A stretch of 64,000 bases of DNA, from assembly GCF_036345155.1 (NCBI RefSeq), contig NZ_CP107772.1:7254001-7318000 (forward strand), given 5' to 3'. The DNA comes from Streptomyces sp. NBC_00582. GTDB lineage: Bacteria > Actinomycetota > Actinomycetes > Streptomycetales > Streptomycetaceae. Positions 26,667 through 36,105 of the stretch are shown here, piece after piece. Under the pieces are notes generated by a model. The model saw only the letters and a program-made list of their open reading frames with translations, was not told the DNA's origin and did no database searches. The position numbers were made by a program, and so were the translations under genes. How positions within the stretch are numbered: the stretch's first letter is position 1; every line of letters begins with the position of its first letter.

Positions 26667-27590
26667 TCACCGTCCTGTGGCCTGCCCCGGAAGGCCGACC
26701 CCGTCGCCGGCCCCCGGGGTGGCCGGAATCGTGCACTCCGCCGGGTCGGCGGCCGGGTGGGCGGCGGCTGCCGCGCGGGCGCGGCGGCGGGCCAGCGGGG
26801 CGGCCAGCACGCTCAGCGTGATGAACGCGGCGATGGTCAGCAGCACGATCGTCGCGCCGGGCGGTACGTCCTGGTAGTACGAGGTGACCGTGCCGCCGAT
26901 GGTCACGCAGACGCCGATCGCCACGGCGATCGCGAAGGTCGCGGCGAAGCTGCGGCTGAGCTGCTGGGCGGCGGCCACCGGGACGACCATCAGGGCCGAG
27001 ACGAGCAGCAGGCCGACCACACGCATCGCGACCGTCACGGTCACCGCCGCCGTGACCGCCGTCAGCAGGTTCAGGGCGCGGACCGGCAGGCCGGTGACGC
27101 GCGCGAACTCCTCGTCCTGGCTGACCGCGAAGAGCTGGCGGCGCAGGCCCACAGTGACCAGGACGACGAACGCGGCCAGCAGGCAGATCGACGTCACGTC
27201 GGTTTCCGACACCGTCGACAGGGAGCCGAAGAGGTACGAGGTCAGGTTGGCGTTGGAGCCGCCCGGCGCGAGGTTGATGAACATCACGCCGCCGGCCATT
27301 CCGCCGTAGAAGAGCATGGCGAGGGCGATGTCGCCGCGGGTGCGGCCGTACCAGCGGATCAGTTCCATCAGCACCGCGCCGAGGACCGAGACCGCGGTCG
27401 CCATCCAGACCGGGGACGTGGAGAGCAGGAAGCCGAGGCCGACGCCGGTCATCGCGACATGGCCGATGCCGTCGCCCATCAGGGCCTGGCGGCGCTGGAC
27501 CAGGTAGATGCCGACGGCGGGGGCGGTGATGCCGACGAGGACGGCGGCGAGCAGGGCCCGCTGCATGAAGGCGTAGTCGAGGAAGTCCAT
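26667..27590 (-). CDS. znuB: High-affinity zinc ABC transporter permease
   Basis: Integral membrane subunit of the ZnuABC importer, 307 residues with about eight hydrophobic helices (for example AVLVGITAPAVGIYLVQRR, LLAAFVVLVTVGLRRQLFAV, VGLLLVSALMVVPVAAAQQL). The cytosolic coupling stretch QRRQALMGDGIGHVAMTGVG is typical of the metal ABC-3 family. The ATG shares one base with the znuC stop (TGATG), so the two are translationally coupled. The C-terminus has a small Ala/Arg-rich tail. Expressed in zinc limitation under Zur. Confidence 0.96.
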   Translation of the reverse strand: MDFLDYAFMQRALLAAVLVGITAPAVGIYLVQRRQALMGDGIGHVAMTGVGLGFLLSTSPVWMATAVSVLGAVLMELIRWYGRTRGDIALAMLFYGGMAGGVMFINLAPGGSNANLTSYLFGSLSTVSETDVTSICLLAAFVVLVTVGLRRQLFAVSQDEEFARVTGLPVRALNLLTAVTAAVTVTVAMRVVGLLLVSALMVVPVAAAQQLSRSFAATFAIAVAIGVCVTIGGTVTSYYQDVPPGATIVLLTIAAFITLSVLAAPLARRRARAAAAAHPAADPAECTIPATPGAGDGVGLPGQATGR

Positions 27591-28357
27591 CAGCTCAGCA
27601 GTCCTGTGCGCAGCGGTTCGGCACCTACCGGTGCATGCGGGTGTACGTGGTCGTGGCCGGGCAGGGCGTGCTGGCCGACGGCCTTCGGCGGTGGGCCGTC
27701 GTGCTGGACACAGCCGTCGCGCAGGACGACCGCCCGGTCGATCAGCGGCTCCAGGGGGCCCAGTTCGTGCAGGACGAGGAGGACCGTCGTACCGGCCGCG
27801 ACCTGGTCCTTCAGGGTCTGCGCCAGCACCTCCTGGCTGGCCAGGTCCACGCCGGCCATCGGCTCGTCCATGATCAGCAGCTCGGGCCCGGAGGCCAGGG
27901 CGCGGGCGATCAGGACGCGCTGGTGCTGGCCGCCGGAGAGCGCGTCGACGTTGTCCTTCGCCCGGTCCGCCATGCCGACCAGGTCCAGGGCGTGCCGTAC
28001 GGCCTCCCGGTCGCCCTTGCGGAAGACGCCGAAGCGGGTCCGTGAGAGGCGGCCGGAGGAGACGACCTCGGTGACGGTGGCGGGGACGCCGCCGGCGGCC
28101 GTGGTGCGCTGCGGGACGTACCCGATCCGCGCCCAGTCCCGGAACCGCCGGCGCGGGGTGCCGAACAGCTCGATCTCCCCGGCGGCGGTCGCCACCTGGC
28201 CGATGATCGTGCGGACGGCGGTCGACTTGCCGGAGCCGTTGGCCCCGAGCAGCGCGACGACCTCACCGCGGTGCACGGTGAGGTCGATGCCCCGCAGGAC
28301 GGGGCGCGAGCCCAGGTCGGCGCGGACTGCGCGCAGGGAAATGACGGGCTCCGTCAT
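27590..28357 (-). CDS. znuC: Zinc ABC transporter ATP-binding protein
   Basis: ATPase driving zinc import, 255 residues. Walker A GANGSGKST, signature LSGGQHQRVLIARAL, Walker B ELLIMDEPMAGVD and the switch His in VLLVLHELGPL are all present. The C-terminal tail is His-rich (HALPGHDHVHPHAP), a frequent feature of zinc ATPases and a possible metal sensor. Start ATG 28357, after CGGAGAGCGGC, is chosen over an ATG at 28381 that overlaps the znuA stop. It lies 20 bp downstream of znuA and overlaps znuB by one base. Confidence 0.96.
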   Translation of the reverse strand: MTEPVISLRAVRADLGSRPVLRGIDLTVHRGEVVALLGANGSGKSTAVRTIIGQVATAAGEIELFGTPRRRFRDWARIGYVPQRTTAAGGVPATVTEVVSSGRLSRTRFGVFRKGDREAVRHALDLVGMADRAKDNVDALSGGQHQRVLIARALASGPELLIMDEPMAGVDLASQEVLAQTLKDQVAAGTTVLLVLHELGPLEPLIDRAVVLRDGCVQHDGPPPKAVGQHALPGHDHVHPHAPVGAEPLRTGLLS

Positions 28358-28377
28358 GCCGCTCTCCGATCGGCTTG

Positions 28378-29334
28378 TCACTTGGCTCCCAGGGCCTTCT
28401 GGAGCGCCTTGAGGTTCGCCTGCTGGACCGAGAAGTAGTCCTTGCCGCGGGACTTGTCCGTGATGCCCTCGATCGGGTCGAGGACGTCCGTCGTCAGTCC
28501 GGCGTCGGAGGCGATGGTCTTCGCGGTCTTGTCGCTGACGAGCGTCTCGTAGAACACGGTGGTGACGCCGTCGGCCTTCGCCATCTTCTCAAGCTCCTTC
28601 ACGCGCGCCGCGCTGGGCTCCGACTCGGGGTCGAGGCCGTTGATGGCCTCCTCGGTCAGGCCGTAGCGCTCGGCGAGGTAGCCGAAGGCGGCGTGGGTGG
28701 TGATGAAGACCTTGGTCTTCGTGTCCGCGAGCCCGTCCTTGAACTCGGTGTTCAGGGCGTCGAGCTTCTTCACGAGCGCCGCCGTGTTGGCCCTGTAGTC
28801 GGCCGCGTGGTCCGGGTCGGCCTTCTCGAAGGCCTTGCCGACGCCCTCGGCGACTTGTGCGTAGCGCACCGGGTCGAGCCAGATGTGGGGGTCGAGGCCG
28901 GACAGCTCCTCGTCGGCGTGGTCGTCGTGCTCGGCCGCGTGGCCGCCGACCTCGTTGCCGTGCTTCTCCAGGGAGGTGAGGGCGGAGGCGTCGATCTTGG
29001 TCTTGACCTCGGACTGGGCCACCGCGTCGTCGACGGAGGGCTGGAGGTTCTTGAGGTAGAGCACCGCGTCGGACTCCTGGAGCTGCGCGGTCTGCCGGGC
29101 GCTGATCTCCAGGTCGTGCGGTTCCTGGCCGGGCTGGGTGAGACTGGTGACGTGGACGTGGTCGCCGCCTATCCGCTCGGCGAGGAAGGCCATCGGGTAG
29201 AACGACGCGACGACGTCGAACCTGTCGGTGTTGCCGGCGGCACTGGCCCCCGAGCAGGCGGTGAGGGTGCCGAGGCCGAGGGCGGCGGTGGCCGCCATGG
29301 CTATGCCGGATATGTGCTGACGCCGTACGTTCAT
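28378..29334 (-). CDS. znuA: Zinc-binding lipoprotein of the ZnuABC importer
   Basis: Extracytoplasmic substrate-binding lipoprotein, 318 residues. It has a lipoprotein signal with lipobox LTAC after a hydrophobic stretch (AMAATAALGLGTLTAC), the metal-site motif VASFYPMAFLAERIGGD, zinc-ligand His in QEPHDLEIS, a His/Asp-rich loop (GGHAAEHDDHADEELSG) that gathers zinc, then DPHIWLDPV and THAAFGYLAERYGL. All four expected ligands appear present. ATG 29334 is used; an upstream in-frame ATG (29352) would bring the coding region close to the Zur box. It heads the znuACB operon and is divergent from glyS. Confidence 0.95.
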   Translation of the reverse strand: MNVRRQHISGIAMAATAALGLGTLTACSGASAAGNTDRFDVVASFYPMAFLAERIGGDHVHVTSLTQPGQEPHDLEISARQTAQLQESDAVLYLKNLQPSVDDAVAQSEVKTKIDASALTSLEKHGNEVGGHAAEHDDHADEELSGLDPHIWLDPVRYAQVAEGVGKAFEKADPDHAADYRANTAALVKKLDALNTEFKDGLADTKTKVFITTHAAFGYLAERYGLTEEAINGLDPESEPSAARVKELEKMAKADGVTTVFYETLVSDKTAKTIASDAGLTTDVLDPIEGITDKSRGKDYFSVQQANLKALQKALGAK

Positions 29335-29355
29335 GACAGTCATTTTCAACAAATA

Positions 29356-29370
29356 TGGAAACCGTTGTCA
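29356..29370 (-). promoter_or_regulatory. Zur box of znuA
   Basis: TGGAAACCGTTGTCA (read on the plus strand) has 7-1-7 symmetry with five of seven matching arm pairs and fits the A/T-rich TGAAAAT-type Zur palindrome. It sits 22 bp upstream of the znuA ATG. Zur with zinc would occlude the promoter; regulation by the zur gene in this operon is well known in Streptomyces. Confidence 0.65.
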
Positions 29371-29517
29371 ACAAGCTGCGGCAAGGATCGCGGCAAGGGC
29401 CGGTTAAGGGTCGGGTAAGGGAACCGATTTGGTTCAGGGGGAGCCCCCGCCGGTACCCTGAATCATTCGCTGGAAGCATCTCGCTTCGTCGCCCGTCGTC
29501 GTTATGAAGAGAGCACC

Positions 29518-30900
29518 GTGGCCGCCGACAAGATCGACACCATCGTCAGCCTGAGCAAGCGCCGTGGCTTTGTATTCCCCTGCAGTGAGATCTACGGCGG
29601 CCAGCGTGCCGCCTGGGACTACGGACCGCTGGGTGTCGAGCTCAAGGAGAACCTGAAGCGCCAGTGGTGGCGCTACATGGTGACGTCGCGCGAGGACGTG
29701 GTCGGTATCGACTCGTCCGTCATCCTGGCCCCCGAGGTCTGGGTCGCCTCCGGTCACGTCGCCACCTTCTCCGACCCGCTGACCGAGTGCACCTCCTGCC
29801 ACAAGCGGTTCCGCGCGGACCACCTCGAGGAGGCCTACGAGGCCAAGCACGGCCGTCCCCCGGCGAACGGCCTGGCCGACATCAACTGCACCCACTGCGG
29901 TACGAAGGGCCAGTTCACCGAGCCCAAGCAGTTCTCGGGCCTGCTCTCCACCCACCTCGGCCCGACGCAGGACACCGGCTCGATCGCCTATCTGCGCCCC
30001 GAGACCGCCCAGGGCATCTTCACCAACTTCGCCCAGGTGCAGACCACCTCGCGCCGCAAGCCGCCGTTCGGCATCGCGCAGGTGGGCAAGTCCTTCCGCA
30101 ACGAGATCACGCCCGGCAACTTCATCTTCCGCACCCGCGAGTTCGAGCAGATGGAGATGGAGTTCTTCGTCAAGCCGGGCGAGGACGAGAAGTGGCAGGA
30201 GTACTGGATGGAGCAGCGCTGGAACTGGTACACCGGCCTGGGCCTGCGCGAGGAGAACATGCGGTGGTACGAGCACCCCAAGGAGAAGCTCTCCCACTAC
30301 TCCAAGCGCACCGCTGACATCGAGTACCGCTTCCAGTTCGGCGGCAACGAGTGGGGCGAGCTCGAGGGTGTCGCCAACCGCACCGACTACGACCTCGGCG
30401 CGCACTCCAAGGCCTCCGGCCAGGACCTCTCCTACTTCGACCAGGAGGCCGGCGAGCGCTGGACGCCGTACGTCATCGAGCCGGCGGCCGGTGTCGGCCG
30501 CGCGATGCTGGCGTTCCTGCTCGACGCCTACGTCGAGGACGAGGCCCCCAACGCCAAGGGCAAGCTGGAGAAGCGCACGGTCCTGCGCCTCGACCACCGC
30601 CTCGCCCCGGTGAAGGTCGCGGTCCTGCCGCTGTCCCGCAACCCCGAGCTGTCCCCGAAGGCCAAGGGCCTCGCCGCCGCGCTGCGCCAGCACTGGAACA
30701 TCGAGTTCGACGACGCGGGCGCGATCGGCCGCCGCTACCGCCGCCAGGACGAGATCGGCACGCCGTACTGCGTCACGGTCGACTTCGACACCCTCGAGGA
30801 CAACGCCGTCACCGTGCGCGAGCGTGACTCCATGAAGCAGGAGCGCGTCTCCCTCGACCAGATCGAGAGCTACCTGGCGGGCCGCCTGCTCGGCTGCTAG
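29518..30900 (+). CDS. glyS: Glycyl-tRNA synthetase, single-chain type
   Basis: Charges tRNA-Gly. The 460-residue class II enzyme is the eukaryote/archaeal-like homodimeric form used by actinobacteria. Visible elements: [16 protein letters not shown] at the start, a zinc-binding pair [12 protein letters not shown] and [10 protein letters not shown] (near residues 90-128), motif 2-like [17 protein letters not shown] and [14 protein letters not shown], motif 3 [10 protein letters not shown], and a C-terminal anticodon domain [14 protein letters not shown]. Start is GTG 29518 after GAAGAGAGCACC. Divergent from znuA with about 180 bp between starts. Confidence 0.97.
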   Translation: MAADKIDTIVSLSKRRGFVFPCSEIYGGQRAAWDYGPLGVELKENLKRQWWRYMVTSREDVVGIDSSVILAPEVWVASGHVATFSDPLTECTSCHKRFRADHLEEAYEAKHGRPPANGLADINCTHCGTKGQFTEPKQFSGLLSTHLGPTQDTGSIAYLRPETAQGIFTNFAQVQTTSRRKPPFGIAQVGKSFRNEITPGNFIFRTREFEQMEMEFFVKPGEDEKWQEYWMEQRWNWYTGLGLREENMRWYEHPKEKLSHYSKRTADIEYRFQFGGNEWGELEGVANRTDYDLGAHSKASGQDLSYFDQEAGERWTPYVIEPAAGVGRAMLAFLLDAYVEDEAPNAKGKLEKRTVLRLDHRLAPVKVAVLPLSRNPELSPKAKGLAAALRQHWNIEFDDAGAIGRRYRRQDEIGTPYCVTVDFDTLEDNAVTVRERDSMKQERVSLDQIESYLAGRLLGC

Positions 30901-30921
30901 GCGCACACGGCACGACACCAC

Positions 30922-30961
30922 GAGGCCGGTTCCGGCGGGGAGACCCACCGGAACCGGCCTC
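30922..30961. terminator. Bidirectional terminator between glyS and the nuclease-fold gene
   Basis: GAGGCCGGTTCCGG (30922-30935) pairs perfectly with CCGGAACCGGCCTC (30948-30961) in the 83-bp gap between two convergent stops, so it can serve both strands. Confidence 0.88.
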
Positions 30962-30983
30962 TCGGCCTGTCGTCCCGCGGTGC

Positions 30984-32102
30984 CTACAGGTCGACGTCCA
31001 TGTAGAGCGCCGCGTGGTCCGAGGCCTCGTCGGCCTTCGAGGTGACCGTGTCGAAGGACTTGAAGGACTTCGGCGCCCACACCCCGCGCCGCTCCACGTC
31101 CACGTGCTGCACCTTCCCGAACAGCTCCGGCGAGCACAGCAGATAGTCGATCTTCTGGTCGAGGGAGTGGCCGGTCCCGAAGGTGCCGAGGTCGCCCGTG
31201 TACGAGGGGTGGCTCATCGCGTCCTGGGCCCCGGTGGCGAGCAGCTTCTTGACCGCGGGGCTGTCGGGGGAGTCGTTGAGGTCGCCGGCGACCAGGACGC
31301 GGGGGGAGCGTCCGAGGGCGTGCGTGTAGATCTCCGCGACCCGCTCGCCCTGGGCCAGCCGCAGCGCCGCGCCGGCCGAACCGCCGCCCCGCTTGCTCTT
31401 GAAGTGGTTCCCGAGGATCCACAGCGGGGTCCCGTTGACCGCGATCTCCCACTCCACGCAGTCCCGGCTGAACACCGGATCGCCGTTCGGGCGCAGATCG
31501 AAGATGTGCGAGCGGATCGAGCTGATGGGGTGGCGGCTGAGGATGCCGACGTCGATGCCGCGCGGGTCGTTGCCGTCGATCAGCATGCTGTACGGGTAGG
31601 GCCGTTTCCCCAGGGCCCCGCCGAGGACCTGCCGGTTGAAGCGGTCCAGGGTGAGCCGGTCCTCGACCTCGACCGTGAGCAGGATGTCGGCGTTGACCTC
31701 GGCGACCACCCGGCCGGTGTTGCGGACCACGTCCCAGTTGAGTTCGGACCGCACCAGCTCGGCCCAACCGGTCCATTTCCCACGGCCCTTGGCGATGACC
31801 TCGATGACGGGATCGTCCTCCGGGGGATGCGTCCTGAAGAGCGCGGCGGAGCCGCCCCGGGTCTCGTTGACGACGAACGGCGGGGGCTCGTGCCGGGGGT
31901 TCTGGTCCCAGGCCCGGTGCTCCTTGATGATCTCGGCGATACGCGTCCTGTCGTCGTCGCCGTAGACGTCCTTGTCCAGCAGGCCGACCAGTTCGGCGAA
32001 GTCGGCGAGGACCCGCCGGCGCTCCTGGTCGTCCGGGAGCTCGAAGACCCTGGGGCGGCGGAACAGGTTCTCCGCGTTGAATGTGCCGATACGAATCGTC
32101 AT
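30984..32102 (-). CDS. Endonuclease/exonuclease/phosphatase-family protein
   Basis: A 372-residue metal-dependent phosphodiesterase-fold protein without a signal peptide. Motifs: IRIGTFNAENLF (metal Glu), DVGILSRHPI, WILGNHFKSKRGGG (catalytic His), VLVAGDLNDSPDS (Asp/Asn), IDYLLCSPEL and the final SDHAALYMDVDL with catalytic His. All are present, so the enzyme should be active on DNA, RNA or a phosphoester. ATG 32102 has AGGAGGAGCC upstream. It shares a 143-bp intergenic region with the divergent aldo/keto reductase. Substrate cannot be read from sequence. Confidence 0.9.
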   Translation of the reverse strand: MTIRIGTFNAENLFRRPRVFELPDDQERRRVLADFAELVGLLDKDVYGDDDRTRIAEIIKEHRAWDQNPRHEPPPFVVNETRGGSAALFRTHPPEDDPVIEVIAKGRGKWTGWAELVRSELNWDVVRNTGRVVAEVNADILLTVEVEDRLTLDRFNRQVLGGALGKRPYPYSMLIDGNDPRGIDVGILSRHPISSIRSHIFDLRPNGDPVFSRDCVEWEIAVNGTPLWILGNHFKSKRGGGSAGAALRLAQGERVAEIYTHALGRSPRVLVAGDLNDSPDSPAVKKLLATGAQDAMSHPSYTGDLGTFGTGHSLDQKIDYLLCSPELFGKVQHVDVERRGVWAPKSFKSFDTVTSKADEASDHAALYMDVDL

Positions 32103-32201
32103 GGCTCCTCCTGGGAGGTGACTGTTCGCGGACAATTCCCATTTTCCGGGCAGTGGCGTGCTGTGTCGCGTCGACAGCATGGAAGGCGGACAGGTATGGA
32201 C

Positions 32202-32223
32202 TGACAGATATTGAAATCTGTCA
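32202..32223. promoter_or_regulatory. Perfect palindrome, candidate operator of the AKR-TetR operon
   Basis: TGACAGAT (32202-32209) and ATCTGTCA (32216-32223) are perfect complements around ATTGAA, 22 bp upstream of the aldo/keto reductase ATG. Size and symmetry fit a TetR dimer site, and a TetR gene is second in this operon, so autoregulation is likely. Confidence 0.65.
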
Positions 32224-32245
32224 TCCGTCATGCCAGGGTGGAGGC

Positions 32246-33256
32246 ATGACCCTCCCCATCCGCCCCCTCGGCCGCACCGGCCCGCAGGTCTCCGCCCTCG
32301 GCCTCGGCTGCATGGGCATGACCGCTCTGTACGGCGGCGCGGACCGCGCCGAGTCCCTCGCCACGATCCACGCCGCACTGGAGGCCGGCGTCACCCTGCT
32401 GGACACCGGCGACTTCTACGGCATGGGCAGCAACGAACTGCTGATCGGCGAGGCGCTGCGCACCGCGCCCGCCGCCCGCCGTGAGCAGGCCCTGGTCAGC
32501 GTGAAGTTCGGCGCCCTGCGCGCCCCCGACGGCTCCTGGCTGGGCTACGACGGCCGGCCCGCCGCCGTGAAGAACTTCGCCGCCTACTCCCTCCAGCGCC
32601 TCGGCGTCGACCACCTCGACGTCTACCGCATCGCCCGCCTCGACACCGACGTCCCGATCGAGGAGACGGTCGGCGCCCTCGCCGAACTCGTCCAGCAGGG
32701 GTACGTCCGTCACATCGGCCTCAGCGAGGTCGGCGCCGAGACGATCCGCAGGGCCGCCGCGACCGCCCCGATCGCCGACCTCCAGATCGAGTACTCGCTG
32801 ATCTCCCGCGGCATCGAGCGGTCGATCCTGCCCGTCACCCGCGAACTGGGCATCTCCGTCACCGCGTACGGCGTCCTCGGCCGGGGCCTGATCTCCGGGC
32901 ACTTCACCGCCGAACGGCAGCTCGACACAGGCGACTTCCGCACCTACTCGCCCCGCTTCCAGGGCGAGAACCTCCGCCACAACCTGACCCTGGTCGAAGC
33001 CCTGCGCCAGGTCGCCGACCGCAAGGGCGTCTCCGTCGCCCAGACCGTGATCGCCTGGGTGCTCGCCCAGGGCGAGGACATCGTCCCGCTGATCGGCGCC
33101 CGCTCCAGGGAGCGGCTCGCGGAGTCGCTGGGCGCCCTGGACGTCGTACTCGACAAGACGGACCTCGCGGCGATCGAGGAGGCCGTTCCGGACGGCGCGG
33201 CGGCCGGCGAGCGCTATGCGCCGGCGGCGATGGAAAGCCTCGACAGCGAGCGCTGA
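32246..33256 (+). CDS. Aldo/keto reductase
   Basis: NADPH-dependent carbonyl reductase of the AKR superfamily, 336 residues. ALGLGCMGMTALYGG, the catalytic LLDTGDFYGMGSNE (Asp and Tyr), Lys in LVSVKFGALR, DVYRIARLDTDVPIEETVGAL and the NADP-binding IVPLIGARSRERLAESLGAL are seen. The family His that usually follows (RxHxxD) appears as YRIARLD, so one catalytic residue may be missing, although some AKRs tolerate this. ATG 32246 has GGTGGAGGC upstream. It is followed by a TetR gene after 24 bp and preceded by a palindrome, suggesting inducible detoxification of a reactive carbonyl. Confidence 0.92.
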   Translation: MTLPIRPLGRTGPQVSALGLGCMGMTALYGGADRAESLATIHAALEAGVTLLDTGDFYGMGSNELLIGEALRTAPAARREQALVSVKFGALRAPDGSWLGYDGRPAAVKNFAAYSLQRLGVDHLDVYRIARLDTDVPIEETVGALAELVQQGYVRHIGLSEVGAETIRRAAATAPIADLQIEYSLISRGIERSILPVTRELGISVTAYGVLGRGLISGHFTAERQLDTGDFRTYSPRFQGENLRHNLTLVEALRQVADRKGVSVAQTVIAWVLAQGEDIVPLIGARSRERLAESLGALDVVLDKTDLAAIEEAVPDGAAAGERYAPAAMESLDSER

Positions 33257-33280
33257 CACCTTCCCCGGTACCGTCTGACC

Positions 33281-33880
33281 ATGGCCCCGCCGCAGTCCTC
33301 CGAGACCCTGACCCCCGAGCGCATCCTCGAAGCGACCGAGGAGGTGCTGCGGCGCCACGGCCCGGCGAAGGCCACCGTGGTGGACGTGGCCCGCGCGCTC
33401 GGGGTCAGTCACGGCAGCGTCTACCGGCACTTCCGGACGAAGGCGGCGCTGCGCGAGGCGGTCACCAAGCGGTGGCTGGACCGTACGTCGGAGGCGCTCG
33501 CCGGCATCGCCACCGACCCGGCGCGCCCCCCGCAGACCCGGCTGCGCGACTGGCTCGCCGCGCTCTTCGAGGCCAAGCGGCGCAAGGCGGGCGACGATCC
33601 GGAGCTGTTCGCCACCTATCTGGTGCTCACCAAGGAGAGCGGCGAGGCGGTCGGCGAGCACATCGCCGACCTCACCGGCCAGCTCGCGACGATCATCACG
33701 GCGGGGCTCGCCTCCGGCGCCTTCACCGTCCCCGATCCGGCCGTCGCCGCCCGCGCCGTCTTCCAGGCCACCGGCCGCTTCCACGACCCCGGCTATCTGG
33801 CCGTGTGGGAACGGCCCGACGCGCAAGCGGACTTCGAGGAACTCGTGGAACTGCTGGTGAGAGGGCTGGCGGCGGGCTGA
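33281..33880 (+). CDS. TetR-family transcriptional regulator
   Basis: A 199-residue repressor. HTH: RILEATEEVLRRHGPAKATVVDVARALGVSHGSVYRHFRTKAALREAV (residues about 13-60). The C-terminal ligand domain ends in FEELVELLVRGLAAG. It follows the aldo/keto reductase gene by 24 bp, and the perfect 22-bp palindrome before that gene is the likely target. Presumably it releases DNA on binding a small substrate or product of the reductase. Confidence 0.93.
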   Translation: MAPPQSSETLTPERILEATEEVLRRHGPAKATVVDVARALGVSHGSVYRHFRTKAALREAVTKRWLDRTSEALAGIATDPARPPQTRLRDWLAALFEAKRRKAGDDPELFATYLVLTKESGEAVGEHIADLTGQLATIITAGLASGAFTVPDPAVAARAVFQATGRFHDPGYLAVWERPDAQADFEELVELLVRGLAAG

Positions 33881-33967
33881 ACGAGCCGGTTGTACGGGCC
33901 AACGGTTCCGCGCGTTAGAGTGTGCCGCCGACCACGACGGACCTGACACGAACCGGGAGAGACCCAG

Positions 33968-34870
33968 ATGCCTCCGACGATCCGCAGGGCGGTGATCCCC
34001 GCCGCCGGACTCGGCTCCCGTCTGCTGCCGCTGACCAAGGCGACCCCGAAGGAGATGCTCCCGGTCGGCGACAAGCCGGTGATCGAGCACACCGTGCGCG
34101 AGCTGGTGGACTCCGGCATCACGGACATCACCATCGTCGTCTCCGGCGGCAAGTCCCTCATCCAGGACCACTTCCGTCCCAACCCCGCCCTCGTCGAACA
34201 GCTCCGCGCCGACGGCAAGCCGGCCTACGCGGACGCCGTCGAGGAGATCGCCGAGCTGGCCCGCAAGGGACACATCACCTACCTGGACCAGCGCGGCCCC
34301 TACGGCAACGGCACCCCGGTCCTCAACGCCGCCCGCTCCTTCGGCGACGAGCCCGTCCTCGTCCTGTGGCCCGACGACGTGTTCGTCGCCGAGGTCCCCC
34401 GCGCCCAGCAGCTCATCCGCGCCTACGAGCAGACCGGCTGCCCCGTCCTCGCCCTGATGCCGATGGACCCCGCCGACTCCCAGCGCTACGGCGTCCCCCT
34501 CGTCAAGGAGGACCTCGGCGGCGGCACCCTGCGCATCACCGGCCTCGTCGAGAAGCCCGAGCCGACCGCCGCGCCCTCCTCCTACGCGGCCATCGGCGGC
34601 TATGTCATCACCCCCGGCATCGTCGACGAACTGCGCGAGCAGACCCGCCGCTGGTACGAGCACCGCACCGGCGAGATCTACCTGACCGACGCCATCAACG
34701 CCTACGCCGCCACCCGCGCCGTCTACGGCCAGGTCATCCAGGGCCGCTGGTACGACACCGGCAACCCCGCCGACTACCTGGTCGCCCAGATGGCCCACGC
34801 CCTCGCCCACCCGGAGTACGGCCCCCTGCTGCGAGGCCTGGTCAGCGACCTCGACGACTCCGCCTCCTAG
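33968..34870 (+). CDS. galU: UTP-glucose-1-phosphate uridylyltransferase
   Basis: Makes UDP-glucose for polysaccharides, glycolipids and trehalose/glycogen-linked metabolism. The 300-residue protein begins IRRAVIPAAGLGSRLLPLTK with the nucleotide-binding G-x-G-T/S-R loop, PKEMLPVGDKPVIEHTV, then EPVLVLWPDDVF (Asp for metal), VEKPEPTAAPSSYAAIGGYV and GEIYLTDAIN. Complete and canonical. ATG 33968 follows GGGAGAGACC; TAGAGT at 33916-33921 is a plausible -10. It stands alone with a convergent serine hydrolase gene 12 bp downstream. Confidence 0.96.
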   Translation: MPPTIRRAVIPAAGLGSRLLPLTKATPKEMLPVGDKPVIEHTVRELVDSGITDITIVVSGGKSLIQDHFRPNPALVEQLRADGKPAYADAVEEIAELARKGHITYLDQRGPYGNGTPVLNAARSFGDEPVLVLWPDDVFVAEVPRAQQLIRAYEQTGCPVLALMPMDPADSQRYGVPLVKEDLGGGTLRITGLVEKPEPTAAPSSYAAIGGYVITPGIVDELREQTRRWYEHRTGEIYLTDAINAYAATRAVYGQVIQGRWYDTGNPADYLVAQMAHALAHPEYGPLLRGLVSDLDDSAS

Positions 34871-34882
34871 GCCACGTCCGAC

Positions 34883-36025
34883 CTAGGCCGCGTCCGCCGT
34901 GGCGGTGCACCGCCAGAAGTCCCGCATCAGCGGGGTCGGCGTCGGGTTCTCCATCGCCACCTGTGTCAGCAGGATCGTGACCGTTCCCGTGGCCGGGACG
35001 ACGTGGGCCGTGGTGCCCGTGCCGCCGACCCAGCCGTAGCGGCCCGGCACGTTCCACCGGTCCAGGGGGGCCACGTCGACCTGGCCGCCGTAGCCCCAGC
35101 CCTGGCCCTCCAGGAACAGCCGCGCCCTCTCCCGCTGCACCGCGCTCAGGTGATTGCTCGTCAGACGGCTCACCGAGGCGGGGGAGAGGAGCCCGCCGCC
35201 GCCCTCCAGCAGGAGGCGGGCGAAGGCCAGCCAGTCGTCGGCCGTCGAGACGAGCCCCCCGCCGCCCGAAGGAAAGGCGGGGAGGCCGCTCCACTGGCCG
35301 TCCGGACGGTCCGCCACCTCCAGCGCGCCGGCGCCGTCGGGACGGTACGCGGTCGTCAGACGGGCCCGCTTCCCCTCCGGGACCTCGAACGCCGTGTCCT
35401 TCATGCCCAGCGGCTCCAGCAGCCGCTCCGCCAGGAACTCGGGCAGGGACCGGCCCGACGCCCGCGCGATCAGGATGCCCTGCAAATCCGACGCCGTGCC
35501 GTACAGCCATGCCTCGCCCGGCTGGTACAGCAGCGGCACCCGGGCCAGCTCCGTGAGCCAGACGTCCGGCGCCGGGTACGCCTGGGGTGCCCGTCCGTCC
35601 TTCTGCACCCCGAACAGCTCCCGCACCGCCGGCAGGGTGAAGTCGGAGGGGAAGCCCCAGCCGGGACGGGAGGACAGCAGATCCTCCACGGTGATCGGAC
35701 GGGCCGCCGGGACCACGTCCGTCACGGGAGCGGACGGGGTGCGGACCACCCGGGGACGGGCCAGCTCGGGCAGCCACTCGGCCACCGGAGCGTCCAGCCC
35801 CACGACCCCCTCGTCCACCAGCATCAGCAACGCGGCCGCCGTGAGCGGCTTGGTGATCGACGCGATCCGGAACAGGGAGTCACGGGCCATCGGGGCGGAA
35901 CCGTCGGCGTCGACCGAGCCCACGGCCACGACCTCCACCTCGTCCCCACGGGCCACGAGGCCCACCGCTCCCGGAACCGTCCCGTCGTCGACGTACCGTC
36001 GCAGGGTGGAGTCAAGCGTGCTCAT
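34883..36025 (-). CDS. Serine hydrolase of the class C beta-lactamase family
   Basis: A 380-residue penicillin-binding-like esterase without signal peptide. SxxK appears in RIASITKPLTAAALLML, the YxN/S motif as AWLYGTASDLQGILI, and the third motif as WVGGTGTTAHVVP in place of KTG/HTG. VEDLLSSRPGWGFPSDFTLP and SGGGGLVSTADDWLAF are family hallmarks. Cytosolic members are usually esterases or D-aminopeptidases, not drug-resistance enzymes. ATG 36025 matches the family start; longer frames upstream are non-homologous. It is upstream-adjacent to a small zinc-knuckle-like gene. Confidence 0.93.
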   Translation of the reverse strand: MSTLDSTLRRYVDDGTVPGAVGLVARGDEVEVVAVGSVDADGSAPMARDSLFRIASITKPLTAAALLMLVDEGVVGLDAPVAEWLPELARPRVVRTPSAPVTDVVPAARPITVEDLLSSRPGWGFPSDFTLPAVRELFGVQKDGRAPQAYPAPDVWLTELARVPLLYQPGEAWLYGTASDLQGILIARASGRSLPEFLAERLLEPLGMKDTAFEVPEGKRARLTTAYRPDGAGALEVADRPDGQWSGLPAFPSGGGGLVSTADDWLAFARLLLEGGGGLLSPASVSRLTSNHLSAVQRERARLFLEGQGWGYGGQVDVAPLDRWNVPGRYGWVGGTGTTAHVVPATGTVTILLTQVAMENPTPTPLMRDFWRCTATADAA

Positions 36026-36105
36026 GCCGTCGGCCCTCCGGTGCGGGAACAGCGCCCTCGTGCGCTGTCGGCTACGACACCTACGACTCACCGCGCGCCC
36101 GGAAC

